Assembly (NCBI RefSeq): GCF_000802155.2
Contig: NZ_JQGJ02000009.1
Span: forward strand, 186,001-250,000
Source of the DNA: Pseudomonas frederiksbergensis
GTDB taxonomy: Bacteria; Pseudomonadota; Gammaproteobacteria; Pseudomonadales; Pseudomonadaceae
Length of the DNA: 64,000 nucleotides
Reading direction: 5' to 3'
The notes beneath the pieces were generated by a model, which saw nothing but the letters and a program-made list of their open reading frames with translations, did not search any database and was not told where the DNA came from. Below, piece by piece: positions 7,059-15,515 of the stretch (the first letter of the stretch is position 1; every line of letters begins with the position of its first letter). The position numbers and the translations under genes are program-made.

Positions 7059-7613
7059 ATGTATAAGTTCCCCCTGATGATCTTAACCCTGATCCTGACC
7101 TTGCCCGGCTGCAAATCCAACGTCAGAGATTCCTCCCCCACCGTGCTCAACAACGGTATCCAGTTCCAGCAAAACAAAGTGACCATCGATGCGCAGCACG
7201 CCAAGGTCATCATGAAAGCGTCCGGGGCTACTTATCCAGTGGAGTTTTCCATCAGGCGCGCGGCGGATCCTGATCAGCGTATGGATGTGCAAGGAACCGT
7301 GGTGGATACCGGTCGGGGCAAGGTGTTCGGCTGGATTGCCAAGGTCAACGAAACGGTGCACAGCGCAACCTTGAAGCATTTCCCGCAGTTGGAAGTTCAG
7401 GCTGATGTTGATCAACCGTTCGAGGTTTCCGGTTACGCCAGTGGTGGCAGCATCGGTAATGGTTACCGCTGTGGTCCGGTCCGAAGCACTTTTACGCCGG
7501 AGCGGGGCAAGGTTTATCTGGTGGAATTTCAGTTTGTGGGCAGCCGTTGCGAGCAGCATGTGTTTGATGTCACGCGGCCGCAGGAGCGTGTTCCGGTTGC
7601 GAGCTTGCCTTAG
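7059..7613 (+). CDS. Predicted lipoprotein of unknown function
   Basis: A 184-residue protein starting MYKFPLMILTLILTLPGCKS, a lipoprotein signal with lipobox LPGC at about residue 18. GGAG at 7050-7053 sits five bases before the ATG, which favours it over the GTG at 7053. The mature part looks beta-rich and has two cysteines near the C-terminus (YRCGP and SRCEQ). I recognise no family. It lies just downstream of the CDI array and has normal Pseudomonas codon use, so it is probably core-genome DNA. Confidence 0.7.
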   Translation: MYKFPLMILTLILTLPGCKSNVRDSSPTVLNNGIQFQQNKVTIDAQHAKVIMKASGATYPVEFSIRRAADPDQRMDVQGTVVDTGRGKVFGWIAKVNETVHSATLKHFPQLEVQADVDQPFEVSGYASGGSIGNGYRCGPVRSTFTPERGKVYLVEFQFVGSRCEQHVFDVTRPQERVPVASLP

Positions 7614-7672
7614 CTTGGAGCGAGTGGGGTGGGTGGCTTGATGGTGTCATGTCGTACCGAGGTGTCTGGTTT

Positions 7673-7718
7673 GGGGCTGCTGCGCAACCCAGCGGGAGCA
7701 AGCTCCCTCGCCACGGGG
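7673..7718. repeat. REP element
   Basis: The sequence reads GGGGCTGCTGCGCAACCCAG, then GGGAGCAAGCTCCCTCGCCAC. This is the P. fluorescens-type REP with a GAGGGAGCNNGCTCCCTC palindrome, located in the gap before the DUF6124 leader. Confidence 0.8.
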
Positions 7719-7865
7719 GATTGTGGACCGTCAAGGTGTAGTTGTCCTTCAAGAGGGTAGGAACGTTCTGGCTTGGGAAACGAAAGATCCGACATATTTT
7801 TAAGGTTGCCGGTCGGAAGTGCGGTCTCTAACCTCTTGTCTGTCGCTGCCATTCAGCGGCCGGGC

Positions 7866-8086
7866 GTGAGAAACCCGAATAATAGGCATCCAGCCTCTGT
7901 ACCTGCATAATTGCCGCCAGCTTATCCGCTGCCTGTAGTAGATGCGTTATGGCGGCTGTGTGCGGGCAGGCTTCGGTCTGGCCGAGTACCTATTCTCGGA
8001 TTTCTCACCCCTGCACACAGCTGCCACCACTTTGTCGAGTGAGAAACGGCAGGTGATGGCTCACATCACTCAATAGGTACAAATCA
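7866..8086 (+). promoter_or_regulatory. Structured 5' leader of the DUF6124 gene with mutually exclusive pairings
   Basis: Within the ~470-bp gap before the DUF6124 gene, a central segment (7986-8008) can pair upstream with 7866-7886 (18 of about 20 positions). It can also pair downstream in two perfect blocks: 7986-7994 with 8072-8080 (GTACCTATT/AATAGGTAC) and 8001-8008 with 8039-8046 (TTTCTCAC/GTGAGAAA). The 8072-8080 block contains the AGG that serves as Shine-Dalgarno sequence for the ATG at 8087. A third stem, 7951-7963 with 8013-8025, competes with both. This looks like an RNA switch controlling translation, but could be a DNA-level repeat family; no ligand is suggested. Confidence 0.45.
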
Positions 8087-8473
8087 ATGGATAAGTCAGT
8101 CCCCGACCCACCCTTCAACCGAACAACCCCCCTAGCAGAATTCGACGCCATCGAAGACCTGCTAAAAGACCGAGCCGCCGCCGAACGGGCCCTCGATCAT
8201 TACCTCAATCCGAAGCCTTCAAAGCCCAGTACCGATCCACGCATCGATAGCCTGTTCTCCGTCACCGCTAAGGCCGACACCGATACGCTGCTGACCAGCA
8301 CTTCCGAAACCCTGGCCTCGATCAAGACCATGGCCGAGGACCTGGCGTTTGAAGTGGAGGGCACGCGGCGCAGCGTGGCGCTGGGGATTCATCAGTTGGT
8401 GGAGTTGTGCCAGTTGCTGGTGGACAAGGCGTTGGATCAGCTTGAAGCGCCGGCCAGCCCAGCCGAAGTATAG
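8087..8473 (+). CDS. DUF6124 family protein
   Basis: A 128-residue soluble, mostly helical protein. The N-terminus (MDKSVPDPPFNRTTPL), the LKDRAAAERALDHYLNP segment and a C-terminal helix match my recollection of the DUF6124 family, small proteins found in several copies per genome in P. fluorescens relatives. No catalytic motif is evident. Its AGG Shine-Dalgarno lies inside the inverted repeat described for the leader. A REPIN follows the gene. Confidence 0.65.
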   Translation: MDKSVPDPPFNRTTPLAEFDAIEDLLKDRAAAERALDHYLNPKPSKPSTDPRIDSLFSVTAKADTDTLLTSTSETLASIKTMAEDLAFEVEGTRRSVALGIHQLVELCQLLVDKALDQLEAPASPAEV

Positions 8474-8517
8474 CGGGAGGGAAGATGCGTCCGACCCATC
8501 AACCCAAGTCGGACGCT

Positions 8518-8652
8518 CCTGTGGCGAGGGGATTTATCCCCGTCGGGCTGCGCAGCAGCCCCAACCCTGACACCTTGGTGTGTCAGGTAGATTGAGTCGC
8601 TGCCTTTGGGGCTGCTGTGCAGCCCAGCGGGGATAAATCCCCTCGCCACAAG
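8518..8652. repeat. REPIN: two REP elements in inverted orientation
   Basis: REP copies at ~8518-8562 (GTGGCGAGGGGATTTATCCC core) and ~8607-8652 (its inverse) face each other around a ~45-bp spacer. The pair fills the gap between the convergent DUF6124 and SIMPL genes and could fold into a long hairpin acting as a bidirectional transcription block. Confidence 0.85.
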
Positions 8653-8688
8653 GGCTTAACTGGGCCGACGGCACAGTTAGTCCATCGA

Positions 8689-9405
8689 TCACTGCATCAA
8701 CACCTCAACAACCCCGTCCGCAGTCATCGTCACTTTGCTGGTGCCCGCTTCCACCTCAGGCGTCACCGACTCAGCATCCATGGACGCCGCTTTCATCATC
8801 ATCTGCGGGCGCATGTACGGTTGCGGGTAGCCGTTGGTATTGAAGTTCAGGTTGACGATCTTGTAGCCCTTGCCGCCCAACGCTTCGGTGGCCAGTTGGG
8901 CGCGGGCTTTGAAGGCGTTGACGGCATCCTTGAGCAGGGCGTCTTCGCTGGTCTGGCGGGTGGCGGTGGCGATGGCGAAGTCCATGCCGGCCATTTTCAT
9001 GTCGGTGAGCAGTTCACCGGTGAGTTTGGACAGGGCAGCGAAGTCGGCGCTTTCCAGGCGCAGTTCGGCGCGTTCGCGCCAGCCGGTGATTTTCTGGCCC
9101 TTGTTGTCGTAGATCGGATAGCTGTTGCGGCTGCCTTGGCGCAGGTTGATGTCCTTGACTTGCTTGGCCTGGCCGATGGCTTTGTTCAGGGTGGTGCTGA
9201 TGGCTGCCGCGAGCTTGGCCGGGTCGGTGTTCTGTTCCTCGGTGTAGAGGGTGACGATCATCAGGTCGCGGGCCACTTCCTGGCTGGCTTCGGCGCGCAG
9301 GGAGATCTGGTTGTAATGAAGCTCGTCGGCGGCCAGGGCCGGCAGGCTGGCGACGGTGCCGAGGCTGAGGGCGAGCAGGGCGGCGGGGCGACTGAACGTG
9401 TGCAT
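8689..9405 (-). CDS. SIMPL (DUF541) domain periplasmic protein
   Basis: A 238-residue exported protein with a Sec signal peptide ending ALA at about residue 25. The mature protein starts at ADELHYNQISLRAEASQEVARD, typical of the SIMPL/DUF541 family, where two such lobes form ring-like oligomers in related proteins. The second half contains the usual ALLKDAVNAFKARAQ helix and NLNFNTNG strand. Oxidative-stress or envelope roles have been proposed for E. coli YggE, but the function here is open. The gene is monocistronic, convergent to DUF6124 and divergent from roxS. Confidence 0.85.
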   Translation of the reverse strand: MHTFSRPAALLALSLGTVASLPALAADELHYNQISLRAEASQEVARDLMIVTLYTEEQNTDPAKLAAAISTTLNKAIGQAKQVKDINLRQGSRNSYPIYDNKGQKITGWRERAELRLESADFAALSKLTGELLTDMKMAGMDFAIATATRQTSEDALLKDAVNAFKARAQLATEALGGKGYKIVNLNFNTNGYPQPYMRPQMMMKAASMDAESVTPEVEAGTSKVTMTADGVVEVLMQ

Positions 9406-9519
9406 GAAAGCTCCTTGGGATGATGCGCAGGGGTAGGTTCCAGGCCTGCGTGAACGATAAGACTCTAGCGTTTATGGTGCGGTTCGCACAGTTACAACTT
9501 CTATACAGATTGCAGCAAA

Positions 9520-9541
9520 GTGGCTCCCTCGCCACAGGGGG
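9520..9541. repeat. Partial REP element
   Basis: GTGGCTCCCTCGCCACAGGGG is a shortened REP palindrome in the 242-bp gap between the SIMPL gene and roxS. Nothing else was recognised in that gap. Confidence 0.5.
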
Positions 9542-9647
9542 TATAGGTAGCTTCAGGGCTGTGGCGCTTTGCCGCATATCTGCCTCTGCCCACCGTGCCT
9601 TGGTTATACTCCGTGCGATCCGCCTGGAGCGCTCATCAGGAGAGCTC

Positions 9648-10910
9648 ATGCTCGCCCCTTTGCAAATGACTTCCGCTTCGCGCCAGAACCTCTGGCGCCT
9701 GACGTTTATCCGCATTCTGGTCCTCGCGGCCCAGGCCGGCTCCGTGGGGCTCGCCTATTGGTTCGACCTGCTGCCGCTGCCCTGGCTGCAACTGGCGATC
9801 ACCCTGGTGTGCTCCAGCGTGCTGTGTGCGTTGACGGCGATTCGCCTGCGCACGTCCTGGCCGGTGACCGAGCTTGAATACGCCGTGCAACTGGCCTGCG
9901 ACCTGTTTATCCACAGTGCGCTGCTGTATTTCTCCGGCGGCTCGACCAACCCCTTCGTCTCCTATTATCTGGTGCCGCTGACCATCGCCGCCGTGACGCT
10001 GCCATGGCGTTTTTCGCTGATCCTGTCCGGCATCGCCCTGGCGCTGTACACCTTGTTGCTGGCGCGGTTCTATCCGCTGGAAACCTTCCCCATCGCCCGG
10101 GAGAATCTGCAGATCTACGGCATGTGGCTGAGCTTCGCCCTGGCTGCGGCGGTCATCACGTTTTTTGCCGCGCGCATGGCCGAGGAACTGCGCCGTCAGG
10201 AAGAATTGCGGGCGATTCGTCGCGAGGAAGGCCTGCGGGACGAGCAACTGCTGGCCGTGGCGACCCAGGCCGCCGGCGCCGCCCATGAGTTGGGCACGCC
10301 GCTGGCGACCATGAGCGTGCTGCTCAAGGAAATGCGCCAGGACCATAAAGACCCGGCGTTGCAGGAAGACCTCAGCGTGCTGCAGGACCAGGTCAAACTC
10401 TGCAAGGAGACTCTGCAATACCTGGTGCGCGCGGCCGAGGCCAACCGGCGGCTGGACATTGACATGCAGGCGGTCACCTTCTGGCTCGACGATGCCTTGA
10501 ACCGTTGGCACCTGATGCGCCCCGAAGCCAGTTACCGCTTCCAGTGCCTGGGCAAAGGCACGGTGCCGCGCATGGCGCCGCCGCCGGACTTGACCCAGGC
10601 CTTGCTGAACCTGTTGAACAACGCCGCAGACGCCTGCCCGGAGGGCTTGGAAGTGGTGTTGGACTGGGACGCCTATGAATTGACGATCTGTATCCGCGAC
10701 CACGGCGCCGGTGTGCCGCTGGCGATTGCCGAGCAGATCGGCAAACCGTTTTTCACCACCAAGGGCAAAGGTTTCGGCCTGGGCCTGTTTTTGAGCAAGG
10801 CCAGCGTGACACGCGCCGGCGGCTCGGTGAAACTCTACCCCCATGAGGAAGGCGGCACGCTCACCGAGCTGCGCCTGCCCCATGCCGACCGAGGAAACGA
10901 ATATGAGTGA
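9648..10910 (+). CDS. roxS: Redox-responsive sensor histidine kinase RoxS (RegB/PrrB family)
   Basis: A 420-residue inner-membrane kinase. The ATG at 9648 is preferred because AGGAGA lies five to ten bases upstream; an earlier in-frame ATG at 9420 runs through non-coding sequence. Residues ~15-175 contain about six membrane helices, including the RegB-type loop GGSTNPFVSYYLVP that in this family takes part in quinone sensing. The H-box AAHELGTPLATMSVLL places the phosphorylated histidine at H213. C252 (in KLCKETL) matches the redox-active cysteine of RegB. The C-terminal ATPase domain has NLLNNAADA and GLGLFLS boxes. It overlaps roxR by 8 bp. In pseudomonads this pair responds to respiratory redox state and cyanide. 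Confidence 0.9.
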   Translation: MLAPLQMTSASRQNLWRLTFIRILVLAAQAGSVGLAYWFDLLPLPWLQLAITLVCSSVLCALTAIRLRTSWPVTELEYAVQLACDLFIHSALLYFSGGSTNPFVSYYLVPLTIAAVTLPWRFSLILSGIALALYTLLLARFYPLETFPIARENLQIYGMWLSFALAAAVITFFAARMAEELRRQEELRAIRREEGLRDEQLLAVATQAAGAAHELGTPLATMSVLLKEMRQDHKDPALQEDLSVLQDQVKLCKETLQYLVRAAEANRRLDIDMQAVTFWLDDALNRWHLMRPEASYRFQCLGKGTVPRMAPPPDLTQALLNLLNNAADACPEGLEVVLDWDAYELTICIRDHGAGVPLAIAEQIGKPFFTTKGKGFGLGLFLSKASVTRAGGSVKLYPHEEGGTLTELRLPHADRGNEYE

Positions 10911-11463
10911 CGAGATCCAAGTCGACGGCGAAGAACTGCCGCACCTGCTGCTGGTGGATGACGACGCCACCTTCACCCGCGTCATGGCCCGGGCCATGTC
11001 CCGTCGCGGTTTTCGCGTCAGCACCGCAGGTTCTGCCGAGGAGGGCCTGACCATCGCCCAGGCCGACCTGCCGGACTATGCCGCTCTCGACCTGAAGATG
11101 GACGGCGATTCGGGTCTGGTGCTGCTGCCCAAGCTGCTGGAGCTGGACCCGGAAATGCGCGTGGTGATCCTCACCGGTTATTCCAGCATCGCCACGGCGG
11201 TCGAGGCCATCAAGCGCGGCGCCTGCAACTACCTGTGCAAACCGGCGGACGCCGACGATGTGCTGGCGGCGCTGCTGTCCGAGCATGCCGACCTCGACAC
11301 GCTGGTGCCGGAAAACCCGATGTCGGTGGATCGCCTGCAATGGGAGCATATCCAGCGGGTGCTGACCGAGCACGAAGGCAACATCTCCGCCACCGCCCGC
11401 GCCTTGGGCATGCACCGGCGGACCTTGCAGCGCAAATTGCAAAAGCGTCCGGTACGTCGCTGA
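10903..11463 (+). CDS. roxR: Response regulator RoxR (RegA/PrrA family)
   Basis: A 186-residue regulator consisting of a receiver domain (HLLLVDDDATF acidic pocket, phospho-acceptor D63 in ALDLKMDG, lysine in CKPADADD) and a short C-terminal Fis-type helix-turn-helix (NISATARALGMHRRTLQRKL). This is the RegA/PrrA/ActR layout, with no sigma-54 ATPase domain between the two. The start inside the end of roxS (8-bp overlap, with GAGGAAACGAAT upstream) implies co-translation. Its likely targets are terminal oxidases and other redox genes outside this window. Confidence 0.92.
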   Translation: MSDEIQVDGEELPHLLLVDDDATFTRVMARAMSRRGFRVSTAGSAEEGLTIAQADLPDYAALDLKMDGDSGLVLLPKLLELDPEMRVVILTGYSSIATAVEAIKRGACNYLCKPADADDVLAALLSEHADLDTLVPENPMSVDRLQWEHIQRVLTEHEGNISATARALGMHRRTLQRKLQKRPVRR

Positions 11464-11501
11464 ACCTGCGCTGAACAGATGCTGTCCACCCTCGCGACAT
11501 A

Positions 11502-11535
11502 TCGGGCCGTTGCTTTATGATCGGCCCGAGTTTTC
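11502..11535 (+). terminator. Possible terminator after roxSR
   Basis: A TCGGGCC (11502-11508) / GGCCCGA (11523-11529) stem is followed by GTTTTCC. The loop is 14 nt and the T-run short, so it may be weak or only attenuate read-through into the ABC exporter gene. Confidence 0.35.
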
Positions 11536-11554
11536 CTCCTATTGAGCCTTAACC

Positions 11555-13282
11555 ATGAATCAGAACGCTGAATATTCCGCGGTCAATGACGCGGTGCGCG
11601 GCCAGTTTTTCCGCCGTGTCTGGCAAATGACCACGCCATACTGGCGCAGTGAGGAGAAGGGCAAGGCCTGGACGCTGTTGATCGCCGTGATCGCGCTGTC
11701 GTTGTTCAGCGTGGCGATCTCGGTGTGGGTCAACAGCTGGTACCGGGATTTCTACAACGCCCTTCAAGAGAAGGACACTGAGGCTTTCTGGCGGTTGATC
11801 CTGTACTTCTGCGGCATCGCGGCGGTGGCGATCCTTGGCGCGGTGTACCGCTTGTACCTCACGCAGATGCTCACCATCCGTTGGCGGGCCTGGCTCACCG
11901 AAAAACACTTTGCCCGTTGGCTCGCTGACAAGAACTACTATCGGCTGGAGCAGGGCGGCTACACCGATAACCCGGACCAGCGGATTTCCGAGGACCTCAA
12001 CAGTTTCACCACCAATACCTTGAGCTTGGGCTTGGGGTTGCTGCGCACCGTGGTCAGCCTGGTGTCGTTCTCGATCATCTTGTGGGGCGTGTCCGGCAGC
12101 ATCGAGGTGTTCGGCTACACCATTCCCGGCTATATGTTCTGGTGTGCGCTGGTGTACGCGGCGGTGGGCAGTTGGCTGACCCACCTGATCGGCCGTCGCC
12201 TGATCGGCCTGAACAATAACCAGCAGCGCTTCGAAGCCGACCTGCGTTTCTCCATGGTACGGGTGCGCGAGAACGCCGAGAGCATTGCGCTGTATGGCGG
12301 CGAGCCCAACGAGAATCGTCGCCTGAGCGGTCGTTTCGGCCTGGTCTGGCACAACTTCTGGGATATCATGCGAGTGTCCAAGCGCCTGACGTTCTTCACC
12401 TCCGGCTACGGCCAGATTGCGATTATCTTCCCGTTCATCGTCGCCGCACCGCGTTATTTCGCGGGCAAGATCCAACTGGGCGAGCTCATGCAGATCAACT
12501 CGGCGTTCGGTAACGTGCAGGAAAATTTCAGTTGGTTCATCACCGCCTACGCCGACCTTGCCGCGTGGCGCGCCACCTGTGACCGCTTGTTGAGTTTCCG
12601 CCAGGCGATGAGTGACAACGAAGACCGCGTGCCGGCGATCGATGTGCAGAACCAGGGTAACGAGCTGAAAGTACGTAATCTCGGGCTGGACTTGGGCGAC
12701 GGTCGTCATTTGCTGACCCATGCAGAGCTGGATGTCGAACCCGGCGAGCGGGTGATGCTCAGCGGTCGTTCCGGCAGCGGCAAATCCACTTTGCTCAGGG
12801 CGATGGGGCACTTATGGCCCGCCGGGCATGGCAGCATTCTGCTGCCGTCGGCACGTTATCTATTCCTGCCGCAAAAGCCTTACTTGCCGATCGGCAGCCT
12901 GCGCGAAGTGCTGAGTTATCCACAGGCCGGCGATGTTTATCCCAACGAACGTTATGCACAGGTGCTGGAAACCTGCCGCCTGCCGCATCTGGTTTCGCGG
13001 TTGGACGAGAGCAACCACTGGCAGCGCATGCTCTCGCCCGGCGAGCAACAACGCCTGGCTTTCGCCCGCGCATTGCTCTATGCGCCGCTGTGGTTGTACA
13101 TGGACGAAGCGACCTCGGCGATGGATGAAGAAGACGAGGCGACGCTGTACCAGGCGCTGATCGACCAACTGCCGGGCCTGAGCATTGTCAGCGTCGGCCA
13201 CCGAAGCAGCTTGAAACGTTTCCATCCGCGACATGTGCGTATCGAAAATGGCCAACTGGTGGAGCAGGCCGTGACCGCTTGA
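11555..13282 (+). CDS. ABC transporter, fused permease-ATPase of the SbmA/BacA-like (YddA) family
   Basis: A 575-residue protein. An N-terminal membrane domain of the ABC_membrane_2/SbmA-BacA type (residues ~25-340, with WVNSWYRDFYNALQEKD and YYRLEQGGYTDNPDQRI, hallmarks of this group) is followed by a nucleotide-binding domain. The latter has Walker A GRSGSGKST, signature LSPGEQQR (a variant of LSGGQ), Walker B LWLYMDEATSA and a switch histidine in SVGHR. The group includes peptide- and vitamin B12-type transporters and YddA; the substrate here cannot be read from sequence. It is transcribed alone, 90 bp after roxR. Confidence 0.85.
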   Translation: MNQNAEYSAVNDAVRGQFFRRVWQMTTPYWRSEEKGKAWTLLIAVIALSLFSVAISVWVNSWYRDFYNALQEKDTEAFWRLILYFCGIAAVAILGAVYRLYLTQMLTIRWRAWLTEKHFARWLADKNYYRLEQGGYTDNPDQRISEDLNSFTTNTLSLGLGLLRTVVSLVSFSIILWGVSGSIEVFGYTIPGYMFWCALVYAAVGSWLTHLIGRRLIGLNNNQQRFEADLRFSMVRVRENAESIALYGGEPNENRRLSGRFGLVWHNFWDIMRVSKRLTFFTSGYGQIAIIFPFIVAAPRYFAGKIQLGELMQINSAFGNVQENFSWFITAYADLAAWRATCDRLLSFRQAMSDNEDRVPAIDVQNQGNELKVRNLGLDLGDGRHLLTHAELDVEPGERVMLSGRSGSGKSTLLRAMGHLWPAGHGSILLPSARYLFLPQKPYLPIGSLREVLSYPQAGDVYPNERYAQVLETCRLPHLVSRLDESNHWQRMLSPGEQQRLAFARALLYAPLWLYMDEATSAMDEEDEATLYQALIDQLPGLSIVSVGHRSSLKRFHPRHVRIENGQLVEQAVTA

Positions 13283-13406
13283 TTGTCATTGTCGAACGCT
13301 GTTGTGGCAGTAACCTTTGAGAAGGCCAACCAGTGAGCACGGTGATCGTACAACCACGTTGCGCTATGATGCACACTTAGCCGCTTGCCAAATATAGAGA
13401 CACACC

Positions 13407-14153
13407 ATGGAAAACCCGATCAACGTCCCACGCCTTCCCCGCAAGCGCCGCAGCCTGGCGCAGGAGCTGGTGACTGTGCTGACCGAGCAGATTCGCGACG
13501 GCCTGCTCAAGCGTGGCGATAAATTGCCCACCGAGTCGGCGATCATGGAGGCCCATGGCGTCAGCCGCACGGTGGTGCGCGAGGCGATTTCCCGATTGCA
13601 GGCGGCCGGCCAGGTGGAAACTCGCCACGGCATCGGCACCTTCGTGCTGGACACGCCCAGCCCGAGCGGCTTTCGCATCGACCCGGCGACAGTGGTCACC
13701 TTGCGCGATGTACTGGCGATCCTCGAATTGCGCATCAGCCTGGAAGTGGAATCTGCCGGCCTGGCGGCACAACGCCGCAGCGACGAGCAACTTGCCGCGA
13801 TGCGCGCCGCCCTCGACGCCTTGAATGAAAGCGCCGCCCACGCCAGCGACGCGGTGGCCTCGGACTTCGCTTTCCACTTGGAAATTGCGCTGTCCACGGG
13901 CAACCGTTACTTCACCGACATCATGACCCACCTGGGCACCAGCATCATCCCGCGCACCCGGCTGAACTCGGCGCGCCTGGCCCACGACGACCACCAGCAC
14001 TACATGGATCGCCTGAGTCGCGAACACGAAGAAATCTACGAGGCCATTGCCCGCCAGGATTCGGATGCGGCCCGGGCGGCCATGCGCTTGCACCTGACCA
14101 ACAGCCGCGAAAGGCTGCGCCAGGCCCATGAGGAGGCGCAGGCGCAGGCATGA
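13407..14153 (+). CDS. FadR-type (FCD) GntR family regulator, probable regulator of glucarate/galactarate catabolism
   Basis: A 248-residue repressor-type regulator. The N-terminal winged helix contains LPTESAIMEAHGVSRTVVREAISRL. The C-terminal FCD all-helical effector domain has conserved metal/effector histidines in DFAFHLEIA, DHQHYMDRL and MRLHLTNSR. FCD regulators of this type commonly control sugar-acid pathways, and the first sugar-acid operon lies 2 kb downstream behind an inverted repeat that fits such a protein. A second copy of this gene's 3' end is found at 14665-14716, so foreign DNA has probably entered between regulator and operon. The inducer is inferred, not shown. Confidence 0.85.
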   Translation: MENPINVPRLPRKRRSLAQELVTVLTEQIRDGLLKRGDKLPTESAIMEAHGVSRTVVREAISRLQAAGQVETRHGIGTFVLDTPSPSGFRIDPATVVTLRDVLAILELRISLEVESAGLAAQRRSDEQLAAMRAALDALNESAAHASDAVASDFAFHLEIALSTGNRYFTDIMTHLGTSIIPRTRLNSARLAHDDHQHYMDRLSREHEEIYEAIARQDSDAARAAMRLHLTNSRERLRQAHEEAQAQA

Positions 14154-14161
14154 GCATCGTT

Positions 14162-14491
14162 TTAGATCAAGAGAAGTGTCAGCATGGGTGACCGATCCAT
14201 ATTTCCGTCTTGGGATCTGATATGTAAGTAATAAAGTTCGGCTGTAATAAATTTAATGTCTTCTGAGAAAACTTCCTTCGGAATCGGACAGACCAGTGGA
14301 AATGTTGTGTCGGCGGTAATAACAATTCTGTTTACCAATTGGTCTCTGTCGTTGATCCTCACGAAAAATTCGATTTGGTCGTTAAGCTCAGCATGTTCAA
14401 TTTTGGGCACCTCTACCAGTACGAGGTCCGGTAGTGAAGATGTTTGAACCAATAGGTAATTATGATTGAGCATCGGTGTGCGTAATGGCAT
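14162..14491 (-). CDS. Small protein of unknown function, paralogue of the protein at 15516-15824
   Basis: A 109-residue protein, AT-rich compared with its neighbours, with AAGGAT upstream of its ATG. It starts MPLRTPMLN. Its pattern of a VEVP strand, an IEFFVRIND strand and a later IPKEVF segment follows the same order as MPLSPPVIN / IEVPSY / VKFEVVIST / VPNDWL in the second protein. Both look like single beta-sandwich (Ig-like) units of ~100 residues, a domain type I recall from larger P. fluorescens proteins. No signal peptide. It is tail to tail with the GntR gene, 8 bp apart. Confidence 0.55.
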   Translation of the reverse strand: MPLRTPMLNHNYLLVQTSSLPDLVLVEVPKIEHAELNDQIEFFVRINDRDQLVNRIVITADTTFPLVCPIPKEVFSEDIKFITAELYYLHIRSQDGNMDRSPMLTLLLI

Positions 14492-14664
14492 GGTAGTTTC
14501 ATCCTTAAATGAAGGGCACGTTGTCAGTCGGCATGCAATGAGCGCTATTTGAATTGCGCCACTTCATTAAAGGGCGGGACGCTACCTGACGGCTACTGTC
14601 AAATCTTACAGTCTGGACGAGCGGTAGATTTTTTATTACCGGTATACAGCGCTGGGAATCAGAG
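14492..14664. other. Non-coding, AT-richer part of the island
   Basis: No open frame, tRNA or clear promoter was recognised here apart from the ribosome-binding site of the 109-residue gene. The segment ends where the duplicated regulator 3' end begins. Confidence 0.4.
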
Positions 14665-14716
14665 CCACCGCAAAAGGCTGCGCCAAGCTCATGAAGAGGC
14701 GCAGGCGCAGGGCTGA
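14665..14716 (+). pseudogene. Duplicated 3' end of the GntR regulator gene
   Basis: Codons reading RKRLRQAHEEAQAQG and a stop repeat the last ~17 codons of the regulator at 13407-14153 (RERLRQAHEEAQAQA). Several synonymous differences separate them, and similarity stops upstream of this segment. Either an insertion displaced the original end of the gene, or a diverged copy of the gene was deleted down to its last codons. Confidence 0.75.
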
Positions 14717-14750
14717 AAGTCGCTCACTGCTCGGGTAGCAAGGTTGCTTT

Positions 14751-14842
14751 TGTGGCGAGGGAGCTTGCTCCCGCTGGGCTGCGAATCGGCCCCAGGTTGG
14801 TGGCGGTTGCTGCGCAACCGAGAGCAAGCTCCCTCGCAACAG
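14751..14842. repeat. REPIN (inverted REP pair)
   Basis: GTGGCGAGGGAGCTTGCTCCC at 14751-14771 and its inverse, AGAGCAAGCTCCCTCGCAAC, at ~14820-14840 face each other. They lie directly downstream of the duplicated regulator tail. Confidence 0.8.
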
Positions 14843-14916
14843 AGAAATTCCTCTCACCACAAAAGAGTGGTGTCCGGCTTCCGGGCGGCTGTTTGACAAA
14901 TAGCAGGCGCGCAGCC

Positions 14917-15281
14917 CTACGCCTTGCTCGTAATCCGCAGCATTTGCGGATCGGATTTATCGTTTTCCCAGTCGCTCTCGTAACTAACCTCGTCACGAAG
15001 CTCAACCAATTTTTTCGTTGAACGCGTTCAAGTCGACATTGGTTAGCGTCAATGTCACACCCTAGAGTGGTGCAGTCTCTTCGCCTTCAGTCGGGGGAAG
15101 CAAAAGCGCTTACCCGAGTAGGGGACTCCGAGCCGACGCCCAGAGTCAGTTGAGCGTTCGAGTTCTATGCGAAATCTGCATCCGGAATCTTCACGGTCAA
15201 CGTCTCTACCCGTGACAAGTTGATCTGGACTTCCCCTGTGGTTGGAAAACCCTTGAGCGTGGGCTTCGCATACGTCGTCAT
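14917..15281 (-). pseudogene. Multiply broken gene of unknown function
   Basis: On the minus strand an ATG at 15281 with GGAGTGACATCA before it opens a frame MTTYAKPTLKGFPTTGEVQ... that stops after 38 codons (15165). Coding-like sequence continues after frameshifts: NSNAQLTLGVGSESPTRVSA, then VTLTLTNVDLNAFNEKI, then LRDEVSYESDWENDKSD, ending MLRITSKA and a stop at 14917. This reads as one ~120-residue protein with at least three disruptions. No family is recognised. It lies between the two paralogous small genes and in their orientation. Confidence 0.5.
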
Positions 15282-15408
15282 TGATGTCACTCCTTATGAG
15301 GCGGCGTCGCGTCCGGGCGACTCACTTAAAAGATTGTGAAAGGGACTACGGCGCGCACAGCACAGCCATGCCCGGGTTATGCTCCCTCGCCGTAACGGCG
15401 CCTACCGA

Positions 15409-15427
15409 CAGAGTTGACAGTGGCGAC
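15409..15427. repeat. 19-bp direct repeat, left copy
   Basis: CAGAGTTGACAGTGGCGAC occurs identically at 16000-16018. The two copies bracket the 102-residue gene and its flanks (~570 bp). Similarity continues weakly beyond the 19 bp (ACGG/GCGG motifs). Confidence 0.7.
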
Positions 15428-15515
15428 GAGCGGTCTGGTACCGCAGTGACGAACCGCCCTCCGGATGCTGAACGGGAGAGCCATCACCAGCGTTTGGGTA
15501 CAGGAGTAAGGAGCC

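Noticed and set aside
8518..8652. REPIN considered as a small RNA gene
   Set aside because: The inverted REP pair explains the structure, and the same sequence recurs in several intergenic gaps of the window.
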